Positions 1 to 11,095 of a DNA stretch of 64,000 bases are shown in pieces. The notes beneath the pieces were generated by a model, which did no database searches, was not told where the DNA came from, and saw nothing but the letters and a program-made list of their open reading frames with translations. This DNA comes from Phellopilus nigrolimitatus. Taxonomy: Eukaryota; Basidiomycota; Agaricomycetes; Hymenochaetales; Hymenochaetaceae. How positions within the stretch are numbered: the stretch's first letter is position 1; every line of letters begins with the position of its first letter. Location: assembly GCA_021029095.1 (NCBI GenBank), contig JAJOHG010000021.1, forward strand, positions 372,001 through 436,000, read 5' to 3'. Both the position numbers and the translations under genes were made by a program.

Positions 1-2625
1 CTTGCAGAGCTTTACACGCACCGCTATCCGGAGCTTCTCATCAGCTCATCATCTGTCGAATCGTTTGTTCGTGCACTCTGGACGCTCCTCGGTGGGGGCC
101 AGCGCTCGGGCGTCGCCTATGATGGACTCGTCTCACAATCGCTACGTTTCCTCAGCACGGCGATCCGCTCGGGCAACTACCGCGGTATTTTCGAGAGTAA
201 GGAGACCATCTCGGGGCTTGTCGAGGGCGTCGTGGTTCCGAATGTGACATTACGCGAGCATGAGGTCGAGCAGTTCGAGGATGACCCGCTCGAATACGTG
301 CGCGTCGACCTGTCGTTCGCGAGTGCGAGTGCCGCCTCCAGTACAGGCGGGCTCACCGCGGAGGGTACGACCCGCCGCCAGGCTGCCGCGGACGTACTGC
401 GTGCGCTCGTTGCGAGTGGCTTCGAGTCAGACACGACGGAGGTTGTGCTTGGTTGGGTCGGCCGTGGGCTGCAAGCGTACGCGGCGGACCCAAAGGGCGA
501 GGACACATGGAAGCGGAAAGATGAAAGTGTATACCTCCTCACGGCTGTCGCAACGCGCGGGGCAACTGCTCAGGTGAGTCGAGCTGCGACCAGACTGTCA
601 AAGAAGTACTGATAGCCGTGCAGCAAGGTGTAACGAGCACAAACGCACTCGTTGACGTCGTGCAGTTCTTCTCGCAACATGTCTTCGAGGATCTGCAGGC
701 TGCGGCCGATGCTGTGCATCCGATCCTCCAGGTCGACGCCATACGATTCCTCTACTCCTTCCGCAATCAGGCAGGTCTAATTACTTTCAGCATGAGTGCT
801 TGGTCAATCTAATAAATGTCCCCACAGCTCACAAAAGAGCAACTAATTTCCGTCTTGCCCTTCCTTCTCCGCCACCTCGGGTCATCAAACTATGTCTGCT
901 ATACTTACGCCGCGACGACCATCGAGCGTATCCTGTTCATCAAGCGTGGGACGCAATTACTGTCATTGATTCCATCCTTTCATGTGGGCTACACGCTAAC
1001 GTACTGGTTTCAGCTTCAACCAAGAAGACATCCGCGAGATCGCCCCCCAACTCCTCAATGTCGTCCTTGCAAAAATTGAATCTGGCGGGACACCTGAAAA
1101 GATCGCAGAGAATGATTATCTGATGAAGTGTACGTAAAAAGCTCAGGTTTCTGTCTGCGACTCTCTGAACGGTTTTTAGGCGCTATGCGTGTCATCCTAA
1201 CCGCTCGCTCGACGCTTGTACCCGGCTACGAGAGCCTTCTCCAACGCTTGATCAGCATTCTCGGCGCCATTGCCAAAAACCCAAGCAACCCCAACTTTGA
1301 CCAGTACATCTTTGAAAGTATTTCGGCCCTTATTAGGTGAGCACCTTTGCATCCAAGTCAGTTAGGATACTCATAACAGTCCTATAGGTTTACTGTCGCC
1401 ACTTCGCCGCAGACACTGTCCACATTTGAGCAGGGGCTGTTCGGACCATTTACTTTCATCTTACAGCAGGATATCGACCGTAAGTGAACTGATCAAGCTC
1501 GAGATTCAGTAACTAATAGGCTATATTGATGCAGAATTCATCCCGTACGCCTTCCAAATACTGTCGCAGATGCTTGAGCACCACCAGGGCGACGTGCCCG
1601 CGGACTACCGCTCGCTCCTTCCTTTCCTCTTGCAGCCTGCGAGTTGGGCGCAGAAAGGCAGCATCCCGGGTCTCGTGCGCCTGCTCAAAGCTTTCCTGCG
1701 GCGCGACGGCGCGCAGCTCGCGAGTACAGGCCAGTTCACAAGCGTGCTCGCCGTCGTACAGCAAAAGCTCATCCCGTCGAAGGTCAACGACACATGGGGC
1801 TTCGAGCTTCTACAGGCTGTGTTGCAGTACATCCCGCCCGCCGCACTTGGCCAGTACATGAAAAGCATCCTCACAATGCTGCTAACGCGCCTCCAGACTG
1901 CGAGGACGGATATATATTTGTACTCATTGGTGTACTTTTTCATATTTGCCATGGCCATCGATGTAGATGGCTCGGCGCCTGACTTCCTCATCGGCGCCAT
2001 CGAACAGGTACAGCCTCAGTGAGTGCTTATTTCCACGCTCAATATCCATGTCGTTGATGTGCCGTCGCTCTTAAGCCTGTGGTCACAGCTCTTGGGCAAT
2101 GTCGTCCTGCCGCAGGTTTCCAAAATGCTTCCGAAGGATAGAAAAGTCGTCATCATCGGAATGTCGAAGATGCTGACTCAAAGTAACATTATGCTGTCGG
2201 ACCCGGCTGTAACTCAATGGTAAGTTTCACGCGCCGCACTTATTCTCAAGTTCTCAATATTGTATTATAGGCCTGCAGCATTCGCCGAGCTCGTGAAGCT
2301 CTTTACCGAGTCAAAGCACTTGCAGAGCGCGCAGTCTACCGCAGCAGAGGACCCAGACGAGATGATCCGCTCACTGGACTACGAAGAACAGGGCGTGGGT
2401 TACCAAGCGGCATACTCAAAACTCGCCGCCAGCGAGGCGGCCACGGAGGACCCTGTCGCACAGGTGACGGACCCACGCGCGTTCGTCGGGGAGCAACTCG
2501 CGCTGGCAGTAAAGCGTGAGCCTCGCCTCCGCGGGCTCGTCGAGGCAGCGGCGCAATCGGGCGCGGCGGCGCCTGTTGTGCGCGCATTCGTGCAGGCACT
2601 CACGGCGGCAGGGTATCAGATATGA
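1..2625 (+). CDS. CSE1: Exportin-2 / CSE1, importin-alpha re-exporter (5' end outside window)
   Basis: Nuclear export receptor that returns importin-alpha to the cytoplasm with Ran-GTP. Only the C-terminal 733 residues are in the window; about 270 N-terminal residues lie upstream. Exons: 1-573, 624-770, 828-961, 1014-1129, 1180-1336, 1388-1479, 1535-2018, 2076-2219, 2271-2625; the sum (2202) is a multiple of three. The product follows the Cse1/CAS family colinearly: VVPNVTLREHEVEQFEDDP early, then TYAATTIERIL, AKNPSNPNFDQYIFESI, FIPYAFQIL, and GVGYQAAYSKLA plus DPVAQVTDP near the end, the counterparts of the family's GYQTAFSQLA and DPVGQMVNNP. Stop TGA at 2623-2625. The intron at 771-827 needs a GC donor: only splicing after RNQ joins to LTKEQLIS in frame, matching RNQ-VPKEHLL in human CAS. 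The intron at 962-1013 has a weak donor (GTCATT). Exon ends are inferred from frame and homology. Confidence 0.95.
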
Positions 2626-3335
2626 ATCTAACTCTTGAGTAACGCGGAATCGGCGATGGGCTGATGAAAGAAAAAAAAGGGGTTGAGACGAATAAAGGGA
2701 AGGAAGCACTGATTGTTGTATGACGCTGTGTATTACATCCCCGGTGTACATGTATGCTAAATGTCCGCCTTTATTTCTAGAATAACTGCGTTGTTGACGA
2801 TATGTAAAGAAAATCTTATTTTCTGCTTGTATCGTTTTTCAGCAGGCATACTGTTGCGTCGGGCGCTGGCTCGAAGAGGAACGATGGCAGGTCGCCGTCG
2901 CTGGAAGCAGCGCTGTGGACGACGGGTTTCCTTTGGCCTCACTTGCTTTGGGGCAAGGGCAATAAGCTACACTATGTGATAGCCACAGCGAGGGGCTGTT
3001 TACATTAATTTGGTCTTATAAGCTTATGTGCCCCAAGGTGCTTTAATAGCGAGAGCGTCCTGTAGCCAGCGACTGATCTGGTGCAGCTACAGAAATAGAG
3101 TAAAAAGCGCAAAGCAGCAGAATGGACATGTAGAGCGCGGAGAGTCGACGAGCACCTCCTTAGATATTTTTTCAGAGTCATCGGAAGTTTCACTCTTCAG
3201 GGCTTTTCGGAACCCAGCATTTTCTCGGTATACCGACAAGGTTCGCGCGTGAAATTACGTACACTCTATCAGTCGGCAACCACCGTTCGAACATCTCAGC
3301 TTGTGCTCTCCCTCAAAATCCATCGTCATCGCATC
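2626..3335. other. Intergenic, 3' flank of CSE1
   Basis: No gene seen. Holds the CSE1 3' UTR and the upstream region of the next F-box gene. Short open frames on both strands show no family resemblance. Confidence 0.6.
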
Positions 3336-4214
3336 ATGATCGTCAGACTTCCCGACGAGGTTCTCCGTCTCATTGTCGAGGAATCAGCTGCAGAATCTCG
3401 CGGAGATGCTCTCAAGCTCCTCTCGGTCTCCTCCAGCGTCAAAATCTGGACTGAGCCTCTTCTATACTCTGAAGTCGTTCTCGGCGACGATAAGCAGATT
3501 GCATCCTTTACCCTCGCTCTCCACTCAAAAATGGCTTCGGAACCAGCGCACTATGTTAGGAAACTTTTCGTACTGTGCTCAGTACCATTTCATCTCCAAG
3601 ACATCTATAATGCCCCTATGGAGTGTCCCAATCTTCAGCACCTCGCGTTAGCCGATTTGCCACACTCATCATCCCTTCCGGGAAACACTCGCCTTTCTAG
3701 GTTCACTTTCTGCAATACGAAGCCTTCCAGAAGGATGTCCAATTCTCTTTATAACCTCTACGGAAATATCACACACCTGCATATCATTAATCCTTCTCAC
3801 GCGATGGATTTCAAGTCTATTGCCCAATTCACGTCGCTCTCGTACTTGGTCGTCGAAGTCACACATCCCGCAAATGTAACACTCCGTCGCGGAGAGGCAT
3901 GTTTGTACTCCATTGCCCTCAGCTCTGTGTTGCTAGCCACTATCGGTACTAGCACTGCCGTTTCGGAGCTCTTCCTTCGCATTTCTTCGTTGCGGCAAAT
4001 AGCCATGAAGATCGACTTGGTGCGCTCTCAGGCAGAATGGGAGGAACCCCTGCGTAACGTTGTCGAAGAGGAGCCTCGGATACTCCTATCACTCAAAATG
4101 TGTGATGACAGTCCCAAGATCGGTCCCAACTCTACAGAGTTCACGCGGTCCCGGTGGCAGACACGAATATGGCGCGCATTAGACGAAGTAAAGCATCTCA
4201 ATAAACATAAGTAA
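3336..4214 (+). CDS. F-box-like protein, single exon
   Basis: 292-residue protein beginning IVRLPDEVLRLIVEES, the usual form of an Agaricomycete F-box helix (P-x-E-V-L, then LLSVS and W-x-x-PLLY about 25 residues on). Such proteins act as substrate adaptors of SCF ubiquitin ligases; the F-box binds Skp1 and the rest is thought to bind the target. The remainder is weakly leucine-rich (PNLQHLALADLP, SLSYLVVEV) and matches no named domain I can recognise. The frame opens at 3249, but I chose the ATG at 3336 because it is directly followed by the F-box. Substrate unknown. Members of this group are numerous and fast-evolving in mushroom genomes. Confidence 0.8.
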   Translation: MIVRLPDEVLRLIVEESAAESRGDALKLLSVSSSVKIWTEPLLYSEVVLGDDKQIASFTLALHSKMASEPAHYVRKLFVLCSVPFHLQDIYNAPMECPNLQHLALADLPHSSSLPGNTRLSRFTFCNTKPSRRMSNSLYNLYGNITHLHIINPSHAMDFKSIAQFTSLSYLVVEVTHPANVTLRRGEACLYSIALSSVLLATIGTSTAVSELFLRISSLRQIAMKIDLVRSQAEWEEPLRNVVEEEPRILLSLKMCDDSPKIGPNSTEFTRSRWQTRIWRALDEVKHLNKHK

Positions 4215-5370
4215 GCTCCTTTTCCCCATCATTTTGTGCCTGCGTTAACGTATGAATCCTAGCATGATCCCTTGCCAGACAACGTAGTTCCGAATTCCCC
4301 CTCATATAATGTATCCTCTTTTGATTTATTCTCTTTTCACTTCTCTTTCTTCGAAACATGATCCTCATCCATGCAACGTCTGTCTTTTCTCATGCCTTGT
4401 CTTGAGTCTCCATATAAAAATCCTCGTCGTATACAGCGCTGTAAATGGATCACGAGAGCGCACTGACTGTAGGAACGTAGTCTACTGGTCTGTTTGGGGT
4501 TGTTTAGGCCCCCACCTCTTAGTCTACTACCATCACCGTCACTGGCCCTGTATCTCTCTCGTCTCTCTCTCTATTTCCCTATAGATCTGGTTCAGCTCGG
4601 TTCCGGTGTGATTGTAGGCGGAGGTCCTACACTGACAATCGGCTACCTTAACTCATTCAAAGAAAAGTCAAATAAATAAATATTGTATCTTTACCTTGAG
4701 CATCCAAAGCAAAGGATTTGCAAAGTTACAGTGCTTTCTGTAAATAATGACACTGCATTTTTTGCCTTTTTTTCTTGTGCACTGTAGAGCAGTCCAGAAA
4801 ACGTAGTTTGCTGGTGTGATCATGATCAGCCACTGCCGCTCAAGCCGGGTTATGATGGGAATGATGACTTCATTGATCTCGGATCTCCCATTGGCTGGGT
4901 CATGCAATCGCTTCCAACTTCCCAGTTTTAATACGGGCTCGAAAAAATGCCGGAAAAGTGAGCACTGTCATTATTGAAAAGCGCTGTAAACTTTATTTAC
5001 GGACGAGTTCGCTATTATGTAACAACTGTACTACGTTACGTAATATTACAGCAAATAAGAGTTGTTGATGCGTACATCATCTTGCTTTGCATTTCTCTGA
5101 CAGCACTTTGATATTTACTGCGAGTCAATGCCAAAGTGCTTTGATAACTCTCGATTTCACTTTCTACATATTCCCAATTCTATTCTATTTTGCCTCAAAC
5201 TGGATCAATTGCTCTGCTGGTTAGCGACAAAACTGCAAATGAAAAAGCCGTCATCATTCGTTCAACTTCACAACATGGCCAGTATTTACCCACCTCAGTT
5301 CGATTTATTGTGCTGACAGCTATAATCTGGAAGATCGTACCTCAAAAGAGTAAGCTTCCTCCTAAAGCGC
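4215..5370. other. Intergenic, pyrimidine-rich then AT-rich
   Basis: No supportable gene. 4300-4600 is rich in CT and TTC runs, which creates an apparent frame of 91 codons without family features. 4660-5120 is AT-rich with several TTTAT/AATAA tracts. Probably 3' UTR and promoter of the flanking F-box genes. Confidence 0.55.
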
Positions 5371-6792
5371 ATGATTCTACCTCATGGATATCTGAAATCG
5401 GGCAATAGTTACATTCCCAATGAGCTCATAGCGGAGATCTTTCTCCATTGTCTGGAGCTCGACGAAATGGGCTGCACCATCCCCAGCCGTCTCCAGGCAC
5501 CCCTAACTATAACCTCGGTATGTCGGCTGTGGAGGAATGTCGCCATCAACAGTCCCGGGCTCTGGACAGGTATCTCCGTACGGAAGAGCTCGAGCGCAAT
5601 CGTTGACACGGTGAATCTTCTGGATATGTGGATCTCCAGGTCCGGTGTTCTTCCATTTGCGGCCAGGATCAATCTCGGCCATGATTTTTCAGATCACTTC
5701 TCGGACCAGTTGTACCTCGCCCGGATGCACGCGCTCGTCACGACCCTCGTCACGTGCACGCAGCGTTGGCGGGTCCTAGAAGTCACCTGCCCAGACGTGC
5801 ACGTTATCGAGCCTCCCCTCGTCGCATTGGTCAAGGACTCTGTCAACCTGCGCCATCTCAGTGTCTCACACAAGTACCTCGGGCTCTTCGCGGAGCCGAT
5901 TTACTACGATTTCTCGCTGAATTCCGCACTAGAGACCGTGCGCCATGCGACACCGCTCGTACGGCCGCTCGCATCTTCGTCGTACAGCCTTCCCGCGCTC
6001 ACTACGCTCGAATTACGCTTCCCTGCGTCTGTTCCTGCATGTGCGACGTGGCTCGATCTGTGCCCAAATCTCGAGCAGCTTGTTGTGCGCCTTTTTCACA
6101 TCGCAGAAGTGCCCCCTGCCCGACATGCCACGCAAATCCGCAGGCTCGAGCGCCTCAACAGGCTTGAACTCACCTGCCTAAAAACCGAGCCTGGCTTCAG
6201 TGTTCCCGGGCTGCTGCTCGATAATCTTGAGCTCCCCGCGTTGACGTACCTGGTGCTCGACATGAACTCGCTTCTCAACGCACGCCCGTGGCCACATGCC
6301 ATCGATCTCCTGACACGCTCTGGCACGAGTCTGGAGACTCTCATCCTCGCGGGGATGCCGATGTCCGCAGCGGAGATCACCACCTGCCTTCACCTCTCGC
6401 CGGAACTCAGGCACCTTAACATCGGCTTACTCACCGATGGGGTCCTCGGAGCACTTACGCCGTGCCCAACTCGCCACTCCGACACTCTCGCAACGAACTC
6501 TGCACGAATGGAGGAAGAAGACTACGATGTCCTGTGTCCGAAACTCGAGCGCCTAGAGACATTCGATCTGGGCGAGTGTTCCCTGCAGGCCCTGCACGAC
6601 ATGACGCTTGCGCGGTACATGTACAAGAAGGTGTGCTTTGATCTCAGCTACTTTGTCGTCATGTCAGAGACGTACCTCACTCCAGAGAAATACAAGACGA
6701 TTAAAACCTTGCGTATGCCGTTTGACTCGTTGTTCCGCGTGCTCAGTCATCCGGATATCATCAGGCACATGGAACGTTCTCTGTATTTCTGA
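5371..6792 (+). CDS. F-box-like / leucine-rich protein, single exon
   Basis: 473-residue protein with an N-terminal F-box-like domain (residues about 14-65: IPNELIAEIFLHCLELDE, then LTITSVCRLWRNVAINSPGLW). It continues with irregular leucine-rich segments (NLRHLSVSH, LTTLELRFPASVPAC, PNLEQLVVRLF, TYLVLDMNSLL, PELRHLNIGLL). This is the standard architecture of the large F-box-like family (Pfam F-box-like) in Agaricomycetes; expected role is substrate choice for an SCF ubiquitin ligase. The ATG at 5371 is 13 codons before the F-box; an extra upstream exon is possible but not visible. No transmembrane or catalytic motif seen. Confidence 0.85.
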   Translation: MILPHGYLKSGNSYIPNELIAEIFLHCLELDEMGCTIPSRLQAPLTITSVCRLWRNVAINSPGLWTGISVRKSSSAIVDTVNLLDMWISRSGVLPFAARINLGHDFSDHFSDQLYLARMHALVTTLVTCTQRWRVLEVTCPDVHVIEPPLVALVKDSVNLRHLSVSHKYLGLFAEPIYYDFSLNSALETVRHATPLVRPLASSSYSLPALTTLELRFPASVPACATWLDLCPNLEQLVVRLFHIAEVPPARHATQIRRLERLNRLELTCLKTEPGFSVPGLLLDNLELPALTYLVLDMNSLLNARPWPHAIDLLTRSGTSLETLILAGMPMSAAEITTCLHLSPELRHLNIGLLTDGVLGALTPCPTRHSDTLATNSARMEEEDYDVLCPKLERLETFDLGECSLQALHDMTLARYMYKKVCFDLSYFVVMSETYLTPEKYKTIKTLRMPFDSLFRVLSHPDIIRHMERSLYF

Positions 6793-7247
6793 AGTATACA
6801 CTCAGAATCTGAATGTTTATAGAATATGTTAGTGGTGTAAAGTCTTCCTTTTTCCTGAATATAAGTCGCTCTTCTGATAGACCCAAGCTCTTCTTTATAA
6901 CGCTTTACAACCCTTTTATATTTCGTTTACAGTAATTATTAAATTGCCAATTGAAAAAGGCATCGGAGAGCGAACAATTCGTAAATTCAGCTCTACGCCA
7001 CGACGTTCCAAAAGAGGGTTATCTGCATTTGTTTCTTCATGAAACATTCTAATATGAATAAAAGCTAAAACTCATTAGGTCGGACTCTAGTAAAATAAGA
7101 ATCAATTGCAATATGCGGCTTTAGGCTCGTTTCGAGTACGTTTGTGGCTCAATCCACATAAGTAATATCATGAGCACGATGTGTCATTCACTGCTGAGCA
7201 TTTCATCTATCTTGGCCACTTGTTGGGCTATTAATCTCGTGTCAATG
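6793..7247. other. Intergenic AT-rich gap
   Basis: Convergent gap between an F-box gene (+) and regulator A (-). AT-rich, several TTTATA/AATAA tracts, no coding signal seen. Confidence 0.6.
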
Positions 7248-9503
7248 CTAGTCTTTGGCATCTAAATAAAACTGCGTACCAAAAATGGGTCCCGCGCCAC
7301 GCCCCAACGCGATCTTTATGCGCTCTACGTGTGCGCGCAACGCCTCCAGGCGGCCTGTAGATGCAGGCGCCTGTGGACTTTGGCGTATGCGGTTGTGTTC
7401 CTCGATGAAGACCTGCGCAGCGGACAGACCGATTATCTGAGGACATCAACACAACGTGTTAGATAAATCGTTTGACAATTATCATAAAGCATGCCCACAC
7501 TGAGGATCGGATCCAACATCCCTGCACTTGTTCCTGTATTCGCACTAGACATGTCTCCACCAGAAAGGATATCTAGCACTTTCAAAATTTCGCTCGCGTG
7601 AGTCAGACCGGCGTTTATGACACTCATGTCGCCAGAGGGCCCAGACGCGCCGCGAACGGCGAGTATGGGGATCATCGCGGCGTGTGCGAGACCGTGCACA
7701 ACGAGGAGCGTCTGGCGGGCATCAGCGTCTGGATCGGCAGAAAAATCAACGATTTGTGCCGCAAGCTGGTCGAGCGGGGTGAGGCTCCGCGCGAAACTCG
7801 TAGTTGTGCGGGCTAGTGTCTGAACGTCCGTTTGGATGGGCGCTTGTGCTTCGGGTGCCGAAGAGGCTGCAGGCAACGAATGAGTATGTTTTCACTGTTC
7901 CGTAAAAACATACTTGCCTGAATACCACATTGCTGCAAGCCGCGCCGCTCGCTCATACAGTGCAGAGGCCTTTGCGCGCAGAGCTACATATGAGTTCCCT
8001 CCACCTTCTTGGTGCTGAACGGACTGCCCAGTCAAAAAATTCTGTACCGTCCTGCTTCCTGTCTCGATGGCAGACGGAGCATCGTTCATCTAATGTCTGA
8101 ATTAGGCTTTACTAGAAGTTAGAAAGGAATAAATATATCCACCTGTTCATACTCATTAACCTCGCGTGGCCATGGTGTGTTGATCTGTGTGCCGAGTACA
8201 CCGTCATCTGCGAGCACGCATGGAGCGCCGAGAGCGACACTCCAGCAGCGATCTGTGATGTATATCATCCAGAACACACGTACGCGCTCACCAAGCTCGA
8301 GTGCATCGCGAGGAGCCGCAAGCTCAAACAAGCCTGTGCCAAGGTTTGCACTCGATCCGAAACTGATTCTCGAGAAAGCCGGACCAGGACTGCGGCTGAT
8401 GCGATGCAGGCCACAGCTGACTGAGAGCGTGACGGCCGCATTGGCATGATAGCGACCCTCGAGAAGGCGCCCAAGGCTAAAAAAGTATTGAGCGAGCAGA
8501 ATTTCCGCCTGCATCGCATGCATGCGTCTCTGTGCGATGGCCGAACCCTTTTACATCACTCTCAGTCATTGTATCATTCGGGACACAAGAGAACACCTTA
8601 CATCTAAGTTGCCTCCGCCACTGCTCAGGGCGTCCTGTAGTGCTAGGATTGCGCGCTGCAGATAGAGGTTCTCGTGCTGCATGAGGTCGGGCGAGTTCGA
8701 CAGACGGAGCGCCCATAAGTAAACCACATGGAAGAGAGCGGGATGGGGCCGCCCTGGGTGAAGCACGGGGAGGCTAAGTCCAGCTCGAAAGCGTGTCGCA
8801 CTCAGTACGAAGCCGAGAGAAGACGCGTGAGGAAGAAAGGCGGCGACACTGAAGGATTCCAGATGTAACGACAATATCATATGCAGGAGGGGGAAAAAAA
8901 TCAGAATCATCGCATGACCTGTCAAGGAATATACCTACAGCATGTCTGATATCTGCGCAGGCGGTTCTTCAAACTCCCACCATGACCTAACGTCGGGCGC
9001 AGACCCAAATCTCACAGGAGCCGGGAACGTCTGGCCAGGATTACTCGGCATACTCCTTGAACTTGCGCTAGAGCCTGCTTGTCTAGATGTCTCGTATGGG
9101 TCGTGGAGTAGTATAGGTCGTTTTGAAAGATCAGGGGCCTCGAGTTCTTGTATCCGCGCTTGTAGGAGTGCCACGTTTTCTTCAAGAACCTGCGTGTGTG
9201 TGCGACCTTGTCCATCAGTATACTCGCAGTCGTCGGCTCGGTTTCCACGAATGCATTGCGTGCAGTAAGGCCGCGCACCATCGCATTTCTGTTTTCGATA
9301 GAAAAGTAAATCTACGGGTCGGACATCGGAGGGTCTCATGAGAAAAATGACATACCATTTTACGTCGCCTGAGGGGACGGAGGGAGGCCACTTGTAAGCA
9401 CAATAACAAACAGATCTTAACTTAAATCGTACCTGCAACTAAGGCAAGCCTTTCCTCGCTGGAGGACGGTTTCTTGAAAAGAAGACGTCGGTTTATTCGC
9501 CAT
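7248..9503 (-). CDS. Zn2Cys6 fungal-specific transcription factor A
   Basis: Predicted nuclear DNA-binding regulator, 598 residues from eight exons: 9503-9433, 9368-9356, 9288-8939, 8848-8602, 8529-8143, 8089-7918, 7866-7499, 7436-7248 (sum 1797, in frame). The Zn2Cys6 cluster is split over three exons: CLSC, then a 13-base exon giving RRKM, then KCDGARPYC, CTQC and a final Cys. Spacing is C-x2-C-x6-C-x6-C-x2-C-x8-C. A coiled linker follows (THTQVLEENVALLQARIQEL) and then the fungal-specific regulatory region (FHVVYLWALRLS, LLEGRYHANAAVTLSV, ITDRCWSVALGAPC, TQINTPWP). The sixth intron needs a GC donor (AG/GCAAGT at 7917). Clear paralogue of the gene at 29.7-32.2 kb: all seven introns present here fall at equivalent positions and phases there. 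Target genes unknown; nearby transporters and ureohydrolase are candidates. Confidence 0.9.
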
Positions 9504-11095
9504 GTATCTAAATCCAATAATAATCACAAGTGTCGCGAGGATGGGATGCCCGAATAACTGATAATAAGACGGGTCATTGTCGATAAACCCGTCTTTTATA
9601 CTGTGAGTTCGGCCTCTCTGTGCTGGATCCCGACCCCAACACTCGAGTCAAGACCGGTCTAGGGTGCTGAGCAGTGCTAGACATCGCTGTACGGTGCGCT
9701 TTTTCGGCAACGGACTTCTCGCTAAGCAACTGCGCGGTCGTGTCGTGGAGTTCGGGTCGGAGAACGCGTATTCTGGAGCCTAAGGAGATACAAGGTTCAC
9801 ATCGTTGATATGCCAGTGAACCCGTTCGAAGTCGGCTCGAAGGTGTACGCGTATGACGGTCTGCAGGGCGTCGGAATCAGCGGACTTACTGTCATCACGC
9901 AGCCCCGTCCATTTTTTGTGGTTTGATGTAGAAAGTTCCAGTCGTCGAGGTTTAGAAATTGTTTCAGCATTCTAATGGGAGGACAAGAAACGTCGCGTCG
10001 GAGACTCGGAGCGCGTCGGTTCGCGTGACGCATCGGGACCCGGCAATTGCGCTGACTAAGTACTTGTGCTTACTAAAAGAGCTCGGTAAGTCTTTGAACA
10101 CATTTTTTAGTAGTAATAAATAAATAAGTGTGTGTATAGCAGAACGATATACAACACCAAGCCGAAAATGTTTGAGAATATTAACCGATTTCTAGCCGAA
10201 CAGTCTTGATTCGATCTGACCGTCACCGCACACAGTTGGTAAGCACTAGTATCACGTGCATCCTCAGGAGCTTTTGGCTTGCTGAGTCGTCAAGAGCGAT
10301 GGAAAGAGCAGGAAAAATGACAAAGGAATCGCGATTTCGGGATTCTGGAAAGAACTATTCATGAACGAGTCATTCCACTTTGCCTGATCGTGAAAGTGAA
10401 ACTTGCAAGCAAACACTTTAGGACTGCGGTACTAGGAAACAAATGCTCCTTTTACTTATCGTGCTACAATGTAATGATCAGTGTTATTGCACATCAGAAA
10501 GATTCCGAATTTTGAAGCACGAGAAGCCCCCTTCATTTTGTTTTTAGAAGAGTCTTTAGATCCCGATTTATCATGGCTCTTATTGATATCAATCGCACTA
10601 CATGTGAGCATTCCTGTCTTCCTCAACAAGTATAATCCGGTCCTAGACAACGCTGCGCTAGGATTCATTTCATTCCTGCTCTATTCCTTCATATCTAAAA
10701 ATTATCCCTCAATCATGTCATGTGTTGGCAATATGCAGCTCCAAGTTATAGACGACAATGTGCAGTATACTCTATTTTGACAAACATGGGCCTACTCTTT
10801 TTCTTCCCCTTGAATATGTATTCTATAAAAGGGGTTTTATAGAGTTCGGCTATCTCCTGTGATCCAATTGTGTTACTGCTCCTATTCGCGCAAGAGATAT
10901 TAGGAGGCTCTGACTATTTCTGATTGGAGGAGTCATACCAAAAGGCCGTATAGGAACAATAAATTCCGGGGGTTGTTTTTTCTATCCTATGTGTCCATGA
11001 GGCGCCAATAGAAAAACGAGCCAACAGGTCTTCAAACACATCGATCCAGATTTTCCTAGTAAGCTACTCCACGTACCAGCTGCGCAATGCACACA
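9504..11095. other. Intergenic, no secure gene
   Basis: Promoter side of regulator A followed by more than 1 kb without a recognisable gene. A 38-codon open frame begins with ATG at 9810 and a 99-codon frame covers 10481-10780; neither has a family signature or clear splice context. A small hairpin sits at 9566-9595. Confidence 0.5.
9566..9595. repeat. Short hairpin
   Basis: Perfect 9-base inverted repeat (AAGACGGGT / ACCCGTCTT) around a 12-base loop, just upstream of regulator A. Function unknown; could be a regulatory dyad or chance. Confidence 0.45.

Noticed and set aside
10481..10780. 99-codon plus-strand frame with hydrophobic stretch
   Set aside because: Opposite strand is also open, no start context or family match, AT-rich non-coding composition.
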